Of a stretch of DNA of 64,000 bases, positions 7,953 through 17,495 are shown one piece after another. How positions within the stretch are numbered: position 1 is the stretch's first letter; every line of letters begins with the position of its first letter. The position numbers were made by a program, and so were the translations under genes. The stretch covers positions 3,080,712 through 3,144,711 of the forward strand of contig NZ_CM001373.1 of assembly GCF_000236165.1 (NCBI RefSeq), in the 5' to 3' direction. The notes beneath the pieces are model-generated. The model was not told the origin of the DNA. It saw only the letters and a list, made by a program, of their open reading frames with translations, and searched no databases. Source of the DNA: Fluoribacter dumoffii NY 23 (GTDB lineage: Bacteria > Pseudomonadota > Gammaproteobacteria > Legionellales > Legionellaceae).

Positions 7953-9986
7953 ATGTTCCGTTTAAGACTGGCTCGACATGTAATTGAAAAGTATCAAAAA
8001 AAAGGTATCGTTCATCTTCCAGATTTCCTTGTTTATGATTTTGATGAAGAGGAATACAAATCATTTTGGAAGGAAATTGCATCATCCTCGAGACAAAAAT
8101 TATATACTGATGGAATTGATGTTTTTCCAGTCAATTGGGTGCGGTATTTTTTTGAATCGTTTAAAGGTTGGTTAGGGTTTGAAAATCATTGCCATCCTAA
8201 CCGGGTGGAAATGACGTTAGGTAAAATTGCCTATGCGGGCTATATGAAGGGATATAAATCGCAATCATTATTTTATAATGTCGATATGTCCTCAATTTCC
8301 GACCGCTTTATAAACCTGGTCCACTCTCCCAGAACGAACCAAACATCCGCCGAACTGCAACAGTTGTTAATGAAGTATTTTATTAATCACTCTCAAGCCT
8401 TTCCAGAATTCAATGAATCGATTCATGAAAATTACCCTTTTGGCAAAACATTCTTCCAAGAGCATTTGGGTTATTTAGCTCCTTCAATAGATCCTCAAAA
8501 CACTACCATTATTGATAGTTTAATCAACCAGATATATTATTTTGGGCAATCAGTCAGTAAATCCGATTGTTACCGCCTCAGTACTTTTGCCGAAGCATAC
8601 TCGCACTTCCTGGTGCAGCAAAATCGTTCGGAAGAAGCGTTGTATTGGTCTCCAGGCATCAAATGGAAATTTAAAGAACACTTTATAGATTTTTATTTGG
8701 GTCAAAAAGACACTACCCTTAAAGCATCCGAAAAAGCGATGGAGCTCATTGCCGAATTATTCTTATCATCAAACCCCGATGATCAAAAGGAAGCAGTTGC
8801 TTACATCAAAAACTATTTTAACGATGCAGAGCAAGATACTTTACTAACATCCCTCCCCCATTTGCGTACTGAAGTAGCCAAAGCTTACCTGGAAGATGCT
8901 AAACGTGAATTAAACAAATGGGGCATTACCAAATGGCTCATAGGGAATCAAACCATGAAGTTTGTATCCCAGTCCAAAAGACTTGACCCTGAAGTCTTGG
9001 AGCAGGATTCTTCAAGGGAAGGCCTTATGATAAAAAAGGATTTGATCCTCCAGCAGTTTGACTTCGCGATCGAAAATAACCGATTTCAAGATGCTGATGC
9101 CCTGTTTAAAAAAAATCCTGATATTTCCTTTGCTGAAAAGAAACTTGAACGCTTGCGAGAGGAATACTGCCTTCAATTCAAGGCAAATGCACTAAGAATA
9201 GCGGAAGACCTGGCAAGCCACCAAATCGAAACCACGATCGAATTGGCCGAGGAGCAAATAGAGTTAGCTAAAAAAATCGTGCGCATTAAGCCTCATGATT
9301 CGCTTATTAGGGATGCGATTGTAAATTATGCCTCAACCGTTGTGGCTGTAGATGTGCTAAAATACCCTGCCAGGGATGCCAATCGTATCCAATTGAATAA
9401 GGCCCAGTGTCGTCTTGCTGAGTACTTATTTCTCGGCAGTAATTCTGCAGTAAGCGATGTTTATAATCAATTATTATTAAGGAAGATTGATTGTCTTATT
9501 GCTCGCCTTGCGGTACCCATTGACTACAATGACAATCGGCAACTCCGTAGTGAATTCCAACAGGAGCATAAGCAGGAAATAGAGGCATTAAAAAAGGAGT
9601 TGACCGTATTCATTTCGGCTAATGAAAAAAAACCAGCCATGAAAAAAACACTGGCAAAAATCTATTATTTATTGGCTGATACCCTTGTCTATTTTGAAGA
9701 TAAAATAAACGAAGCCATTCCTTACTTCAAAAGAGCCAAAGAACTGATGCCGGAAAATCTGTATTATCTCTTGCGTTATTTTGAAATGATCGAAGATAAC
9801 AGAAGATTTGCTATTCGGAAAAAAATAGCCGCCATAGGCTACTTGCACGAGATGAAATACAATAACTATATGGTCGAGCGTTGGAGTGAGGATGTAATCA
9901 TGTCCAAGGGCTTCGATATTCATGAGGTTCATCCGGAGAAGTCACTGGTACGCTCTATCGGGAGAACAATAGGGCTATTTGAATAA
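7953..9986 (+). CDS. large conserved hypothetical protein with TPR-like C-terminal part
   Basis: A 677-residue soluble protein with no signal peptide or clear membrane segment, and no catalytic motif that I recognise. The N-terminal 200 residues are aromatic-rich. From about residue 300 on, it is predominantly helical. A stretch near residues 560-610 (AKIYYLLADTLVYFEDKINEAIPYFKRAKEL) resembles one or two tetratricopeptide repeats. It stands alone between mutM and a plsC gene. The size, the helical repeats and the lack of relatives known to me would suit a Dot/Icm substrate or a Legionella-specific scaffold, but this is not shown by the sequence. Confidence 0.75.
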   Translation: MFRLRLARHVIEKYQKKGIVHLPDFLVYDFDEEEYKSFWKEIASSSRQKLYTDGIDVFPVNWVRYFFESFKGWLGFENHCHPNRVEMTLGKIAYAGYMKGYKSQSLFYNVDMSSISDRFINLVHSPRTNQTSAELQQLLMKYFINHSQAFPEFNESIHENYPFGKTFFQEHLGYLAPSIDPQNTTIIDSLINQIYYFGQSVSKSDCYRLSTFAEAYSHFLVQQNRSEEALYWSPGIKWKFKEHFIDFYLGQKDTTLKASEKAMELIAELFLSSNPDDQKEAVAYIKNYFNDAEQDTLLTSLPHLRTEVAKAYLEDAKRELNKWGITKWLIGNQTMKFVSQSKRLDPEVLEQDSSREGLMIKKDLILQQFDFAIENNRFQDADALFKKNPDISFAEKKLERLREEYCLQFKANALRIAEDLASHQIETTIELAEEQIELAKKIVRIKPHDSLIRDAIVNYASTVVAVDVLKYPARDANRIQLNKAQCRLAEYLFLGSNSAVSDVYNQLLLRKIDCLIARLAVPIDYNDNRQLRSEFQQEHKQEIEALKKELTVFISANEKKPAMKKTLAKIYYLLADTLVYFEDKINEAIPYFKRAKELMPENLYYLLRYFEMIEDNRRFAIRKKIAAIGYLHEMKYNNYMVERWSEDVIMSKGFDIHEVHPEKSLVRSIGRTIGLFE

Positions 9987-10125
9987 TAGTTCTCTTTTAT
10001 AACACTAAATGAGCTTTCCTGGACTAAACTATTTATAGAAAGCCGACATTCCTTGCTCCAGGGCACTTTAAAACTGGGCAAGTGAATGAACTTGCGTTAT
10101 ATTAGCGCTACTTTTGTTAACCCTA

Positions 10126-10872
10126 ATGCCAATGAAAATAAATCAATTACGAACCGCATGGGTTCTTGCTACTTTAATGTGGTATACAGCAATTGATAGC
10201 ACGCGCTGTATTTTTAAATATTTTTTTAGCACCATTTCTCGCGACTGGACTGATAAAGTTCTCCATCACTGGGTTGATCAATTGTTGAATGAAGTCCAGG
10301 TTGAATATAAGGTTATAAACCCCTTTAATGTTCAGCCACAGCCTGGGGTAGCTACAATTATTATGTGCAATCACTCCAGTGCTTACGATATTCCTCTTGC
10401 TTTTAAAGCTTTTCCAAAACATTCCATTCGCATGTTGTCTAAAAAAGAATTGGCGAAAATACCTTTAATGGGTAAAGCAATGGCAGCAGCAGAGTTTCCT
10501 TTTATAGACCGAAAAAATAAATATCAAGCCATAAAAGATTTAGCCTATGCCCAAAAATTAATGGAAAGCGGGATTGTCATGTGGATTGCTCCCGAGGGAA
10601 CTCGTTCCAAAGATGGGAAGCTTGGATCTTTTAAAAAAGGCGGCTTTATTACTGCAATTCAATCCAAAGCCACCATCATCCCCATAGGTATTCGCGGCGC
10701 TAATAGTATTTTGCCGGCAAGAACCTTTAATTTGCACCTGAAGCAAAAAGCCGAAATCCACATCGGCAAGCCAATCGATGCCTCGCAGTTTAGCATTGAC
10801 AATAAAGAACAACTGATTCGTCATACTTATGAAGTAATCAAAGAACTGGTTGGAGAAAACCCATCCGCCTAG
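10126..10872 (+). CDS. plsC: 1-acyl-sn-glycerol-3-phosphate acyltransferase, PlsC family
   Basis: This enzyme transfers an acyl chain to lysophosphatidic acid (or a related lysolipid) at the inner membrane. The acyltransferase motifs are complete: NHSSAYD (HX4D), a FIDR block, and PEGTRS with a following FKKGGF. An N-terminal hydrophobic stretch can anchor it. The frame extends to a TTG at 10114, but the ATG codons at 10126 and 10132 are more likely starts. None has a clear ribosome binding site. The product is about 248 residues, a usual length for the family. Confidence 0.88.
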   Translation: MPMKINQLRTAWVLATLMWYTAIDSTRCIFKYFFSTISRDWTDKVLHHWVDQLLNEVQVEYKVINPFNVQPQPGVATIIMCNHSSAYDIPLAFKAFPKHSIRMLSKKELAKIPLMGKAMAAAEFPFIDRKNKYQAIKDLAYAQKLMESGIVMWIAPEGTRSKDGKLGSFKKGGFITAIQSKATIIPIGIRGANSILPARTFNLHLKQKAEIHIGKPIDASQFSIDNKEQLIRHTYEVIKELVGENPSA

Positions 10873-10915
10873 CGAGTGGGCTGGAACGCCATACAAATGA
10901 TATCTATTCCGTTAA

Positions 10916-12679
10916 TTAAAACTGTGCTCCATGCCCATAGCCGCTTGGGGTACTCACTATTGCAGCCGCTAACCCTATCGCTCTTGGATCCGAGGCCGCG
11001 GTCAGCATATTGGTTGACTTATCCCATGTAATCGCTTGCATGTCCCCATAATACCGCTTTAACGGCAGTAGATGGTATCCCATATTTTTTAATGCGTCCT
11101 GGATTGCAGGAGAAAAAGTGTCTGGTTCAAACTGCAACACATCCGGTAAATACTGGTGATGGAAACGCATAGATGAAACCATACTGATTGCCCCGTATGT
11201 ATCATGAAAAACCAATGAGGCAATTAAAATCATGGTAGGGATGCGGCTTCCTCCAGGCGTCCCCAAAATGGCCACCCGGTCTGGTAACTCAAGAAAAGTG
11301 GGAGTCATGCTGGATAATGGCCTTTTTCCTGGGGCAATCGCATTTTTATTGCCGCCGACAAGACCAAAAACATTTTCTTCCCCCGGCTTAGTAGCAAAAT
11401 CATCCATTTGATCGTTTAACAAAACACCAGTTCCTTCGGCGACAACACTGGAGCCAAAAATATAGTTTATGGACATGGTTGCCGAAACACGATTTCCCTC
11501 ACCATCAATGATAGAGAAATGTGTTGTATTCGAAGAATGAGCTGGTTTTAAGGTTTTTTGTTTGACTTTCCCCCGCAAAACATCACTGGGGAGCGCTTTA
11601 TGAGCTGGAATTAAGCTACTTAACTGTTTTCCATTTTCCGCAGAAAGTAAGCGCTCAACGGGGATTGAGATAAAATCAGGATCGCCTAAAAACCGTTCGC
11701 GCTGCCAATAGGCCAGGCGCATTGACTCTGCCAAGTAATGTATCCATTGAATTTTTGAATACGAAGACAAGGGATAATGAGACAGAATATTGAGCATGGT
11801 CAATAAGGCAATCCCGCCAGCAGATGGCGGAGGTGAGGTTATAATCAGCATATTATGGAAAGCACCTATTAAGGGCTCCCTGACTTTGATGCGATAACGG
11901 GCCAAATCTTCAAGCGTCCAAATTCCCCCTGCAGCATTTACTCCTTTAACCAGACGTTGAGCCACTTCACCGGCATAAAATCCTTGATTCTCTTTCATCG
12001 CGAGTAATTTTAAGGTATTAGCCAAATCTTTTTGAATGAAACGTTCGCCAATTTGGAAAGGCTGCCCCTTGTTTAAGAAAATTTTAGCTGTGGACGGATA
12101 TTTCCTGATTTGCTCCAACCGATCTTTATTTTTCAAAAATGAACTTAATTGTTTATCAACCAAGAATCCTTCTTCTGCTAGTTTAATGGCAGGAGCCAGG
12201 GTTTTCGTCAAGGGTAGGCGCCCATAATTCTTGGCGATATACACCAAAGCTGCGGGCTCACCAGGAATTGCAGCGGCTAAGCCGCCGTTTAAGGAAAGTT
12301 CGGGGATTAAACGGCCATCAGATGCTAAAAACATGTCTTCTTTCGCTGCTAGAGGCGCCGTCTCTCGCCCATCTATAAAAATATTTTTATGTTCCTTTTC
12401 TTGATGGAGTAACCAAAATCCTCCGCCACCCAATCCTGAATGATATGGTTCTACGACAGCCAATACTGCCGATACCGCAACTGCCGCATCAAAAGCATTT
12501 CCTCCCTGAGATAAAATTTCCAACCCTGCATTAGTTGCCAAAGGGTTTGCACTGGCTATGGCATAACCAGGTGGAAGAAGATTGGTTTGTTTGGCCACCG
12601 CAGTGAGTGGGAAATAAAGCAAGAAATGGATGCTGCAAATTATCAGGCAAAAGGCCTGAAAGAGTTTTCTAATTTCCAT
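10916..12679 (-). CDS. ggt: gamma-glutamyltransferase (glutathione hydrolase)
   Basis: Ggt is an Ntn hydrolase that cleaves the gamma-glutamyl bond of glutathione in the periplasm. From the ATG at 12679 the product is 587 residues, with a signal peptide (about 1-28). The precursor should self-cleave before Thr385 in [10 protein letters not shown], which becomes the nucleophile of the small subunit. Substrate-site blocks ([28 protein letters not shown]) follow. An upstream in-frame Met at 12745 adds 22 residues lying inside coaD and would spoil the signal peptide, so I reject it. The chosen start overlaps the coaD 3' end by 11 bases. Confidence 0.93.
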   Translation of the reverse strand: MEIRKLFQAFCLIICSIHFLLYFPLTAVAKQTNLLPPGYAIASANPLATNAGLEILSQGGNAFDAAVAVSAVLAVVEPYHSGLGGGGFWLLHQEKEHKNIFIDGRETAPLAAKEDMFLASDGRLIPELSLNGGLAAAIPGEPAALVYIAKNYGRLPLTKTLAPAIKLAEEGFLVDKQLSSFLKNKDRLEQIRKYPSTAKIFLNKGQPFQIGERFIQKDLANTLKLLAMKENQGFYAGEVAQRLVKGVNAAGGIWTLEDLARYRIKVREPLIGAFHNMLIITSPPPSAGGIALLTMLNILSHYPLSSYSKIQWIHYLAESMRLAYWQRERFLGDPDFISIPVERLLSAENGKQLSSLIPAHKALPSDVLRGKVKQKTLKPAHSSNTTHFSIIDGEGNRVSATMSINYIFGSSVVAEGTGVLLNDQMDDFATKPGEENVFGLVGGNKNAIAPGKRPLSSMTPTFLELPDRVAILGTPGGSRIPTMILIASLVFHDTYGAISMVSSMRFHHQYLPDVLQFEPDTFSPAIQDALKNMGYHLLPLKRYYGDMQAITWDKSTNMLTAASDPRAIGLAAAIVSTPSGYGHGAQF

Positions 12680-13160
12680 GGTCTTTTTGTTTTTTATGTA
12701 ATTCTCTGACAACACAAGCAGGAACAAATTGAGAAATATCTCCATTTAATAGAGCAATTTCACGCACTAAGGTAGAAGAAATGTACATGAAATTTTCAGA
12801 CGGGGTTAAAAAAATTGTTTCAACCTGTTTTGACAATTTCCGGTTCATTCCCGCCAATTGAAATTCATATTCAAAATCAGATACTGCACGCAATCCACGT
12901 AAAACAATTCCCGCATTTTGCTCCAGTACAAAATCAATTAAAAGATTATCAAACCCAAGCACTTGCACTCCGGATAAATCGGCAGTTGCTTCTTCAACCA
13001 ATTGAATCCTTGTCTCCAGAGGCAAAAAAGGACGCTTTGCCTTGTTATTTGCCACAGCAACAATAATTTCAGGAAAAATCTTGGCCGCACGACTAATAAT
13101 ATCAACATGGCCATTGGTAACGGGATCAAAAGTACCTGGATAAATTGCTTTTAATTTCAT
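12669..13160 (-). CDS. coaD: pantetheine-phosphate adenylyltransferase CoaD
   Basis: CoaD makes dephospho-CoA from 4'-phosphopantetheine and ATP, the fourth step of coenzyme A synthesis. The protein (163 residues from the ATG at 13160) carries the nucleotidyltransferase signature [15 protein letters not shown] at its start, [12 protein letters not shown] near residue 90, and the second nucleotide motif YISSTLVRE near residue 125. A start seven codons upstream is in frame but would make the N terminus unusually long. The gene runs into ggt, an unusual pairing. Confidence 0.95.
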   Translation of the reverse strand: MKLKAIYPGTFDPVTNGHVDIISRAAKIFPEIIVAVANNKAKRPFLPLETRIQLVEEATADLSGVQVLGFDNLLIDFVLEQNAGIVLRGLRAVSDFEYEFQLAGMNRKLSKQVETIFLTPSENFMYISSTLVREIALLNGDISQFVPACVVRELHKKQKDHGN

Positions 13161-13241
13161 TATGATTAAGACTAATTGCATATGCGAACAGTCTAGCGTA
13201 TTGTTAATTGAAAAACTACAAAAAAGGACTTGAGGTGACCA

Positions 13242-13844
13242 ATGACTAGCATAAATCGTTCTATAGTACTATTTTCCTTTTTCTTATTAACTGCCTGCGC
13301 CCCCCCTCGACCTGCAGTAGAATTACCTGAAAATAAAGTTATGCCCGTGGAACAGCGTAAAGCCAAAACAGCAACTATTTCTTCCTGGGAAATACGGGGC
13401 GCTATGGCAGCAAAAAATAAAAACAAAGGATGGTCAGCTGCCTTGAACTGGAAACAAAGTGGTCCAGGCGCCTATCACATCCGCCTCATGGGCCCCTTGG
13501 GAAGCGGTACCGTCTTAATAGATAAGAAAGGGGATACCATTGCCTATCAAGATGGCTCTAAAAAAATCACCTCCCACGATGCAGATAAATTATTAGCAGA
13601 GCAAACTGGAATTCGTCTGCCTGTAAACAATCTTTATTACTGGGTTAGAGGACTTCCTGCCCCAGGTCCCGTTCAAGGCGAACGCCGGGATGAGTACAAC
13701 CATTTGGTCCAATTGAAACAAAGTGGCTACACCATTAATTTCACTAAATATACCTCGGTTAAAGGTATTGACTTACCAAGCATGATTCGCCTGGAAGGAA
13801 ATGGAGCTATGGTGAAAGTAGTTATTCAGAATTGGACGGTTTAA
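13242..13844 (+). CDS. lolB: outer membrane lipoprotein LolB
   Basis: LolB receives lipoproteins from periplasmic LolA and inserts them into the outer membrane. The 200-residue precursor has a lipobox (LLTAC, Cys19) followed by a Pro-rich linker. Its beta-barrel half-fold contains the conserved WEIRGAMA and the W-x-R-G block [11 protein letters not shown] near residue 130. It diverges from coaD. In most gammaproteobacteria ispE and prs follow lolB; here only the tRNA and prs do. Confidence 0.92.
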   Translation: MTSINRSIVLFSFFLLTACAPPRPAVELPENKVMPVEQRKAKTATISSWEIRGAMAAKNKNKGWSAALNWKQSGPGAYHIRLMGPLGSGTVLIDKKGDTIAYQDGSKKITSHDADKLLAEQTGIRLPVNNLYYWVRGLPAPGPVQGERRDEYNHLVQLKQSGYTINFTKYTSVKGIDLPSMIRLEGNGAMVKVVIQNWTV

Positions 13845-13871
13845 CCCGCCCTCCTTTTGGAAAATTGAACA

Positions 13872-13902
13872 GCGAAGCTTGTAAATTTTTTACAGGTTTC
13901 GC
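13872..13902. other. long perfect-to-wobble hairpin downstream of lolB
   Basis: Arms 13872-13885 and 13889-13902 form a 14-pair stem (two G-T pairs) closed by a three-base loop. It begins 28 bases past the lolB stop. There is no T run after it, so it is not a standard terminator. It could be an RNA 3' end protector or part of a small RNA. Confidence 0.5.
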
Positions 13903-14054
13903 CTTCACCAAAATCACCAAGGGCAGCATATTCCTCTAATAATGTCAACTCCCACTTCTCATTAAAAAAACAAAAAAATTATTGCTTTCAAAGTTGACAT
14001 GTTCTCAAAAGCACTGCAAAATACGCAACACATTTGCAGGGATGAACGCAATTT

Positions 14055-14060
14055 TATAAT
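14055..14060 (+). promoter_or_regulatory. -10 box of the tRNA-Gln promoter
   Basis: A consensus TATAAT lies 30 bases before the first base of the tRNA. The best -35 candidate is TTTGCA at 14033-14038 (16-base spacer), four of six matches. Confidence 0.5.
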
Positions 14061-14089
14061 GGATGATTGTAAGAATCTGCAAATTATTT

Positions 14090-14164
14090 AGGGGTGTCGC
14101 CAAGCGGTAAGGCACAGGGTTTTGATCCCTGCATACCTAGGTTCGAATCCTAGCACCCCTGCCA
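14090..14164 (+). tRNA. tRNA-Gln (anticodon UUG)
   Basis: The cloverleaf reads directly from sequence. The acceptor arms 14090-14096 and 14154-14160 pair fully. The anticodon stem CAGGG/CCCTG encloses TTTTGAT with anticodon TTG. The T arm carries GGTTCGAATCC. The 3' CCA is encoded (14162-14164). It sits between lolB and prs, and there is no integrase next to it. Confidence 0.97.
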
Positions 14165-14313
14165 CTTTCTTGTTGATTCAAGTAAACAGACAGCAGAAGA
14201 TAACCTGGAAGGATGCGTTCTTGTAATGCTCAAATAATAATAATATCTTTTTGGCTGTCTTCTGCTATGTGTTTAAGTTAATGATTAAACCTAAATCTAA
14301 AGGCTTTTTACAC

Positions 14314-15261
14314 ATGTCCACAATGATGATTTTTGCCGGAAATGCAAATCCGGAATTGGCTCAACAAATTTCTTCTCATTTAAAAATACCTATAGGCCAG
14401 GCTACTGTTGGTACTTTTAGCGATGGAGAAACAATGATTGAAATTCTCGAAAATGTTCGAGGTAGAGACGTTTTCATAATTCAATCCACCTGTGCTCCCG
14501 CAAATAATAACTTGATGGAACTCCTGACTATGGCGGATGCGCTAAGAAGATCCTCTGCCTCTCGCATCACAGCCGTCGTTCCGTATTTTGGTTATGCCCG
14601 TCAGGATCGGCGAGTGCGCTCTGCACGCGTACCCATTACTGCCAAAGTGGTGGCTGATATGATGGCCTCAGTTGGAATTTGCAGGGTTCTGACGGTAGAT
14701 CTGCATGCAGATCAAATCCAGGGCTTTTTCTACATGCCTGTAGACAACGTCTATGCAACGCCAATCCTTTTGGAAGACATCAAAAAACAAAATTTAAAAA
14801 ATATTATGGTCGTTTCTCCTGATGTAGGAGGCGTAGTCAGAGCGCGGGCTGTAGCCAAACGTCTTGATCATGCAGAGTTATGTATTATAGATAAACGTCG
14901 CAGCGGTCCGAATAAATCTGAAGTAATGCATATTATCGGTGAGCCGAAAAATAAACATTGCATCATCGTTGATGATATTGTGGATACTGCGGGTACACTT
15001 TGCTCTGCTGCCCACGAGCTCAAGAAAAACGGCGCCCATAGCGTTAGAGCGTATATCACTCACCCGGTACTATCAGGCCCTGCGGTTAATAACATTAAAA
15101 ACTCAGGACTTGATGAAATTGTAGTTACTGATACGATTCCTTTATCAGATGAAGCATTGCAATGTGAAAAAATTCGCGTTGTAAGCTTGTCTGACATGCT
15201 CGCGCAAGCAATCAAAAGAGTTAATATTGAAGAGTCCGTAAGCTCTATGTTTGCTGAATAA
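14314..15261 (+). CDS. prs: ribose-phosphate pyrophosphokinase
   Basis: Prs makes PRPP from ribose 5-phosphate and ATP, feeding nucleotide, histidine and NAD synthesis. From the ATG at 14314 the protein is 315 residues, the standard length. It starts with the [12 protein letters not shown] block and contains the catalytic loop region [10 protein letters not shown] near residue 100, the divalent cation site [12 protein letters not shown] near 130, and the PRPP loop [11 protein letters not shown] near 220. Upstream in-frame Met codons (14251, 14281) would add a tail foreign to the family. A strong terminator follows. Confidence 0.95.
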   Translation: MSTMMIFAGNANPELAQQISSHLKIPIGQATVGTFSDGETMIEILENVRGRDVFIIQSTCAPANNNLMELLTMADALRRSSASRITAVVPYFGYARQDRRVRSARVPITAKVVADMMASVGICRVLTVDLHADQIQGFFYMPVDNVYATPILLEDIKKQNLKNIMVVSPDVGGVVRARAVAKRLDHAELCIIDKRRSGPNKSEVMHIIGEPKNKHCIIVDDIVDTAGTLCSAAHELKKNGAHSVRAYITHPVLSGPAVNNIKNSGLDEIVVTDTIPLSDEALQCEKIRVVSLSDMLAQAIKRVNIEESVSSMFAE

Positions 15262-15275
15262 AATTCTCCATACTT

Positions 15276-15308
15276 ACCTGGGCAAGTAACACATGCCCAG
15301 GTTCTTTA
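15276..15308 (+). terminator. terminator after prs
   Basis: A perfect nine-pair stem (ACCTGGGCA 15276-15284 with TGCCCAGGT 15294-15302) is followed by TCTTTAA, 15 bases past the prs stop. The T run is short. Confidence 0.7.
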
Positions 15309-15392
15309 ATACCCCCTTCATTCTCTCACCTCTCCTACCAATTAGTGCATTAACTTGTATGCAACTGCTTTAACCATTGCGGAAAAACAAGC

Positions 15393-15418
15393 AAAAAAAA
15401 AGGAGCCTCTGAGCTCCC
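15393..15418 (-). terminator. terminator after the Fis-family gene
   Basis: On the minus strand GGAGC-TCAGAG-GCTCC is followed by nine T residues, about 22 bases after the stop of the Fis-family gene. Confidence 0.8.
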
Positions 15419-15437
15419 TTGGGGGATAAAATTTCTG

Positions 15438-15719
15438 TTAGTCACGTGTACCAACATATTTATCATCGAAATAACGGCGCAGTTTGGTTCTCAATGTACC
15501 ACGGCTAATTCCTAACATGATTGCTGCACGTGATTGATTGTACTTGCAATGTTCCATAACCGCACGAAACAATGGTGTCTCAATCTCTTCAAGTACAAAC
15601 TGGTATAGGTCAACAGGATCAGTTCCTTTAAGTTCTGAGAAATATTTTTGTACTGATAGAGTTACGCTTTCGGCCAGAGAAGCGGTGTTATCCACTACTT
15701 CATTACTGATTGTTGTCAT
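15438..15719 (-). CDS. fis: Fis family DNA-binding protein
   Basis: Fis proteins are small nucleoid-associated regulators. The 93-residue product ends with the family's helix-turn-helix (NQSRAAIMLGISRGTLRTKLRRY, about residues 61-83). The N-terminal part matches the dimerisation region. Legionella species carry several Fis paralogues that regulate effector genes; this one cannot be assigned to a specific paralogue by eye. It is monocistronic with its own terminator, and a good AGGAG site precedes the start. Confidence 0.88.
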   Translation of the reverse strand: MTTISNEVVDNTASLAESVTLSVQKYFSELKGTDPVDLYQFVLEEIETPLFRAVMEHCKYNQSRAAIMLGISRGTLRTKLRRYFDDKYVGTRD

Positions 15720-15901
15720 TATTATTAGCTCCTCCTTTTAAAAACAGTATATTACCGAAACAAGCCCATAGAGACAAGGGCAGAACAGAAAAATCTACAT
15801 TAAAAATCAATATATAATGTTCATATACAATGCAAGAAGGTTTTATAAAGAGTAGGTTGTTTTTTCTAACCTACTCCTTACAAAATTATTCCAATTAGTC
15901 C

Positions 15902-17362
15902 TTAAAATTTCATCATGGAAGGATCGTATGGTTTGCCATTGATTGTGAATTTGCCTTGATCCAGACTGACTTCAATAACATAGTCAGTTCCCTGGACAGT
16001 AATCAAACCACTTTGTTGTAAAGCATTGACCTGTTTGGTAGCTTGCATTTCAGCTAATTGCTCAACCGTTGGAGCAGGCTGAGTTGTCTGAGCAGCAGTT
16101 TGATTAGCTTGCAATTGTTCAGTCAGGGTTTGTTGTAATTCCGGCTTTTTAGCAATTTGTTGGATTACTGATTGCTTCATAATCGCTTTTACTGCTTCTG
16201 CAGGAACTTGCAATTTCGCTTTCCCTTGAATTTTTTGCATCATTTCAAAAGGATTGGCGTTCTCGCCTTTTGGCAAGTTAATAAATAGATTTCCTTCAAT
16301 CTGTCCCTGAGGAATTCTGAGGCTGAGTTTGGAAATTTCAAATTCAGCACCCTTATTGAATAATTTGGGCAGTTCAGGAAGAAGGGCAAGCATCGCTTGT
16401 TGGCGTTGAATATCATTACCATTTTGCATTTCAGTGGTTTGCTGATTTATTTTAGCTAACACATCAGCATCCAGATTTCTTAAAGCAACCTCCAAATCCC
16501 CCGGGCCATAATTCTGACCGTTGGCTAATATAGATTTAACGGTGACATTAAAATGTGTGTTAAACAGATGTTGCTCAATATCACTATCTGACTTAATACT
16601 CAGATCAAGGATTTCAAACATTTTTTGATCTTTAACGAAAACATCAAAAATGGGTAATGAGAAATTCGCATCCCCCAAGTACAATCCAGCAGGTGTTTCA
16701 TGCAAATCATAGTCACTCGATACTTTGCTTAACATGATTTTAGTATCGTCTTTAGTCGCATTCAAACCATTGAGCTTGATTTTACCTTCAACCTTACGCA
16801 TTCCGGATGACATGGTTGTGCTTGAGTCCATACCCAGCCATTCGAAATTGCCTGTACCATCTTTAGCCATTAATTTAAAATTGGGTACCTGGAAATTTAC
16901 AGTACTTTCATTCAGATAATTCACAAAAATACTTAAATCCAACTGGGGCTTAACTGAATCCGGGGTAAATTGAGCATTAAATTGCTCGTTATATTGTGGA
17001 GGAAATGGGAAAACAGCTTCAGCATATCCCAATCCAAAATGGACGCGTTTGTTGGTGAAAATAACAGGACCATGGTGGATTGTTAAGGGCATTTCCATAG
17101 TAAAATCTTGGGCAGGAAGAGTTTTAGGCTGACCATTTTCATCTTTTACTACGCGTTCTGGAATATGTAAATTCCATTTAATTTGGGCTTCAGAACTAAA
17201 CAATCCCTTATTATATTTCTGAATTTCAGCATATAGTCCATTAGACTGGTCAATTACTTCTATGTTCTTCCTGATTGTTTTTTCAGTAAGAACTCCCATG
17301 CCATAATACCCGCCTAGAATTAGAACGGCCAGGATAATTACTAATCCTGTAAATTTTTTCAT
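15902..17362 (-). CDS. YdgA-family (DUF945) protein
   Basis: This 486-residue protein has an N-terminal membrane anchor (about residues 4-25), after which the chain should lie in the periplasm. The body follows the DUF945/YdgA pattern: repeated beta-rich segments, the NKGLFSSEAQ region near residue 50, and a C-terminal ALQQSGLITVQGTDYVIEVSLDQGKFTINGKP block. Function in the family is unknown. The ATG at 17362 has a GGAG site, so I prefer it to the in-frame starts upstream at 17374 and 17422. A Gln/Ala/Thr-rich linker lies at about 400-440. Confidence 0.8.
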   Translation of the reverse strand: MKKFTGLVIILAVLILGGYYGMGVLTEKTIRKNIEVIDQSNGLYAEIQKYNKGLFSSEAQIKWNLHIPERVVKDENGQPKTLPAQDFTMEMPLTIHHGPVIFTNKRVHFGLGYAEAVFPFPPQYNEQFNAQFTPDSVKPQLDLSIFVNYLNESTVNFQVPNFKLMAKDGTGNFEWLGMDSSTTMSSGMRKVEGKIKLNGLNATKDDTKIMLSKVSSDYDLHETPAGLYLGDANFSLPIFDVFVKDQKMFEILDLSIKSDSDIEQHLFNTHFNVTVKSILANGQNYGPGDLEVALRNLDADVLAKINQQTTEMQNGNDIQRQQAMLALLPELPKLFNKGAEFEISKLSLRIPQGQIEGNLFINLPKGENANPFEMMQKIQGKAKLQVPAEAVKAIMKQSVIQQIAKKPELQQTLTEQLQANQTAAQTTQPAPTVEQLAEMQATKQVNALQQSGLITVQGTDYVIEVSLDQGKFTINGKPYDPSMMKF

Positions 17363-17495
17363 TCTGTTCTCCATGTTATTAATACGCATGCAGCAAAACT
17401 GCAGCTGAAAGTATAACAGCAAATAACATCAGAGTGCGATAAGCTTATAAAAAAACAGTAATATCTATGAGTAATATCGCCAAAATATTAATCCA

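Noticed and set aside
9669..9932. 87-codon minus-strand frame inside the 677-residue gene
   Set aside because: It is an antisense shadow with no start signal and no recognisable product.
12680..12745. 22-residue N-terminal extension of Ggt
   Set aside because: It lies within coaD and would place extra hydrophobic residues before a complete signal peptide.
14090..14164. tRNA-Gln as an integration site for a mobile element
   Set aside because: No integrase, no repeated 3' tRNA end and no foreign-looking genes next to it.
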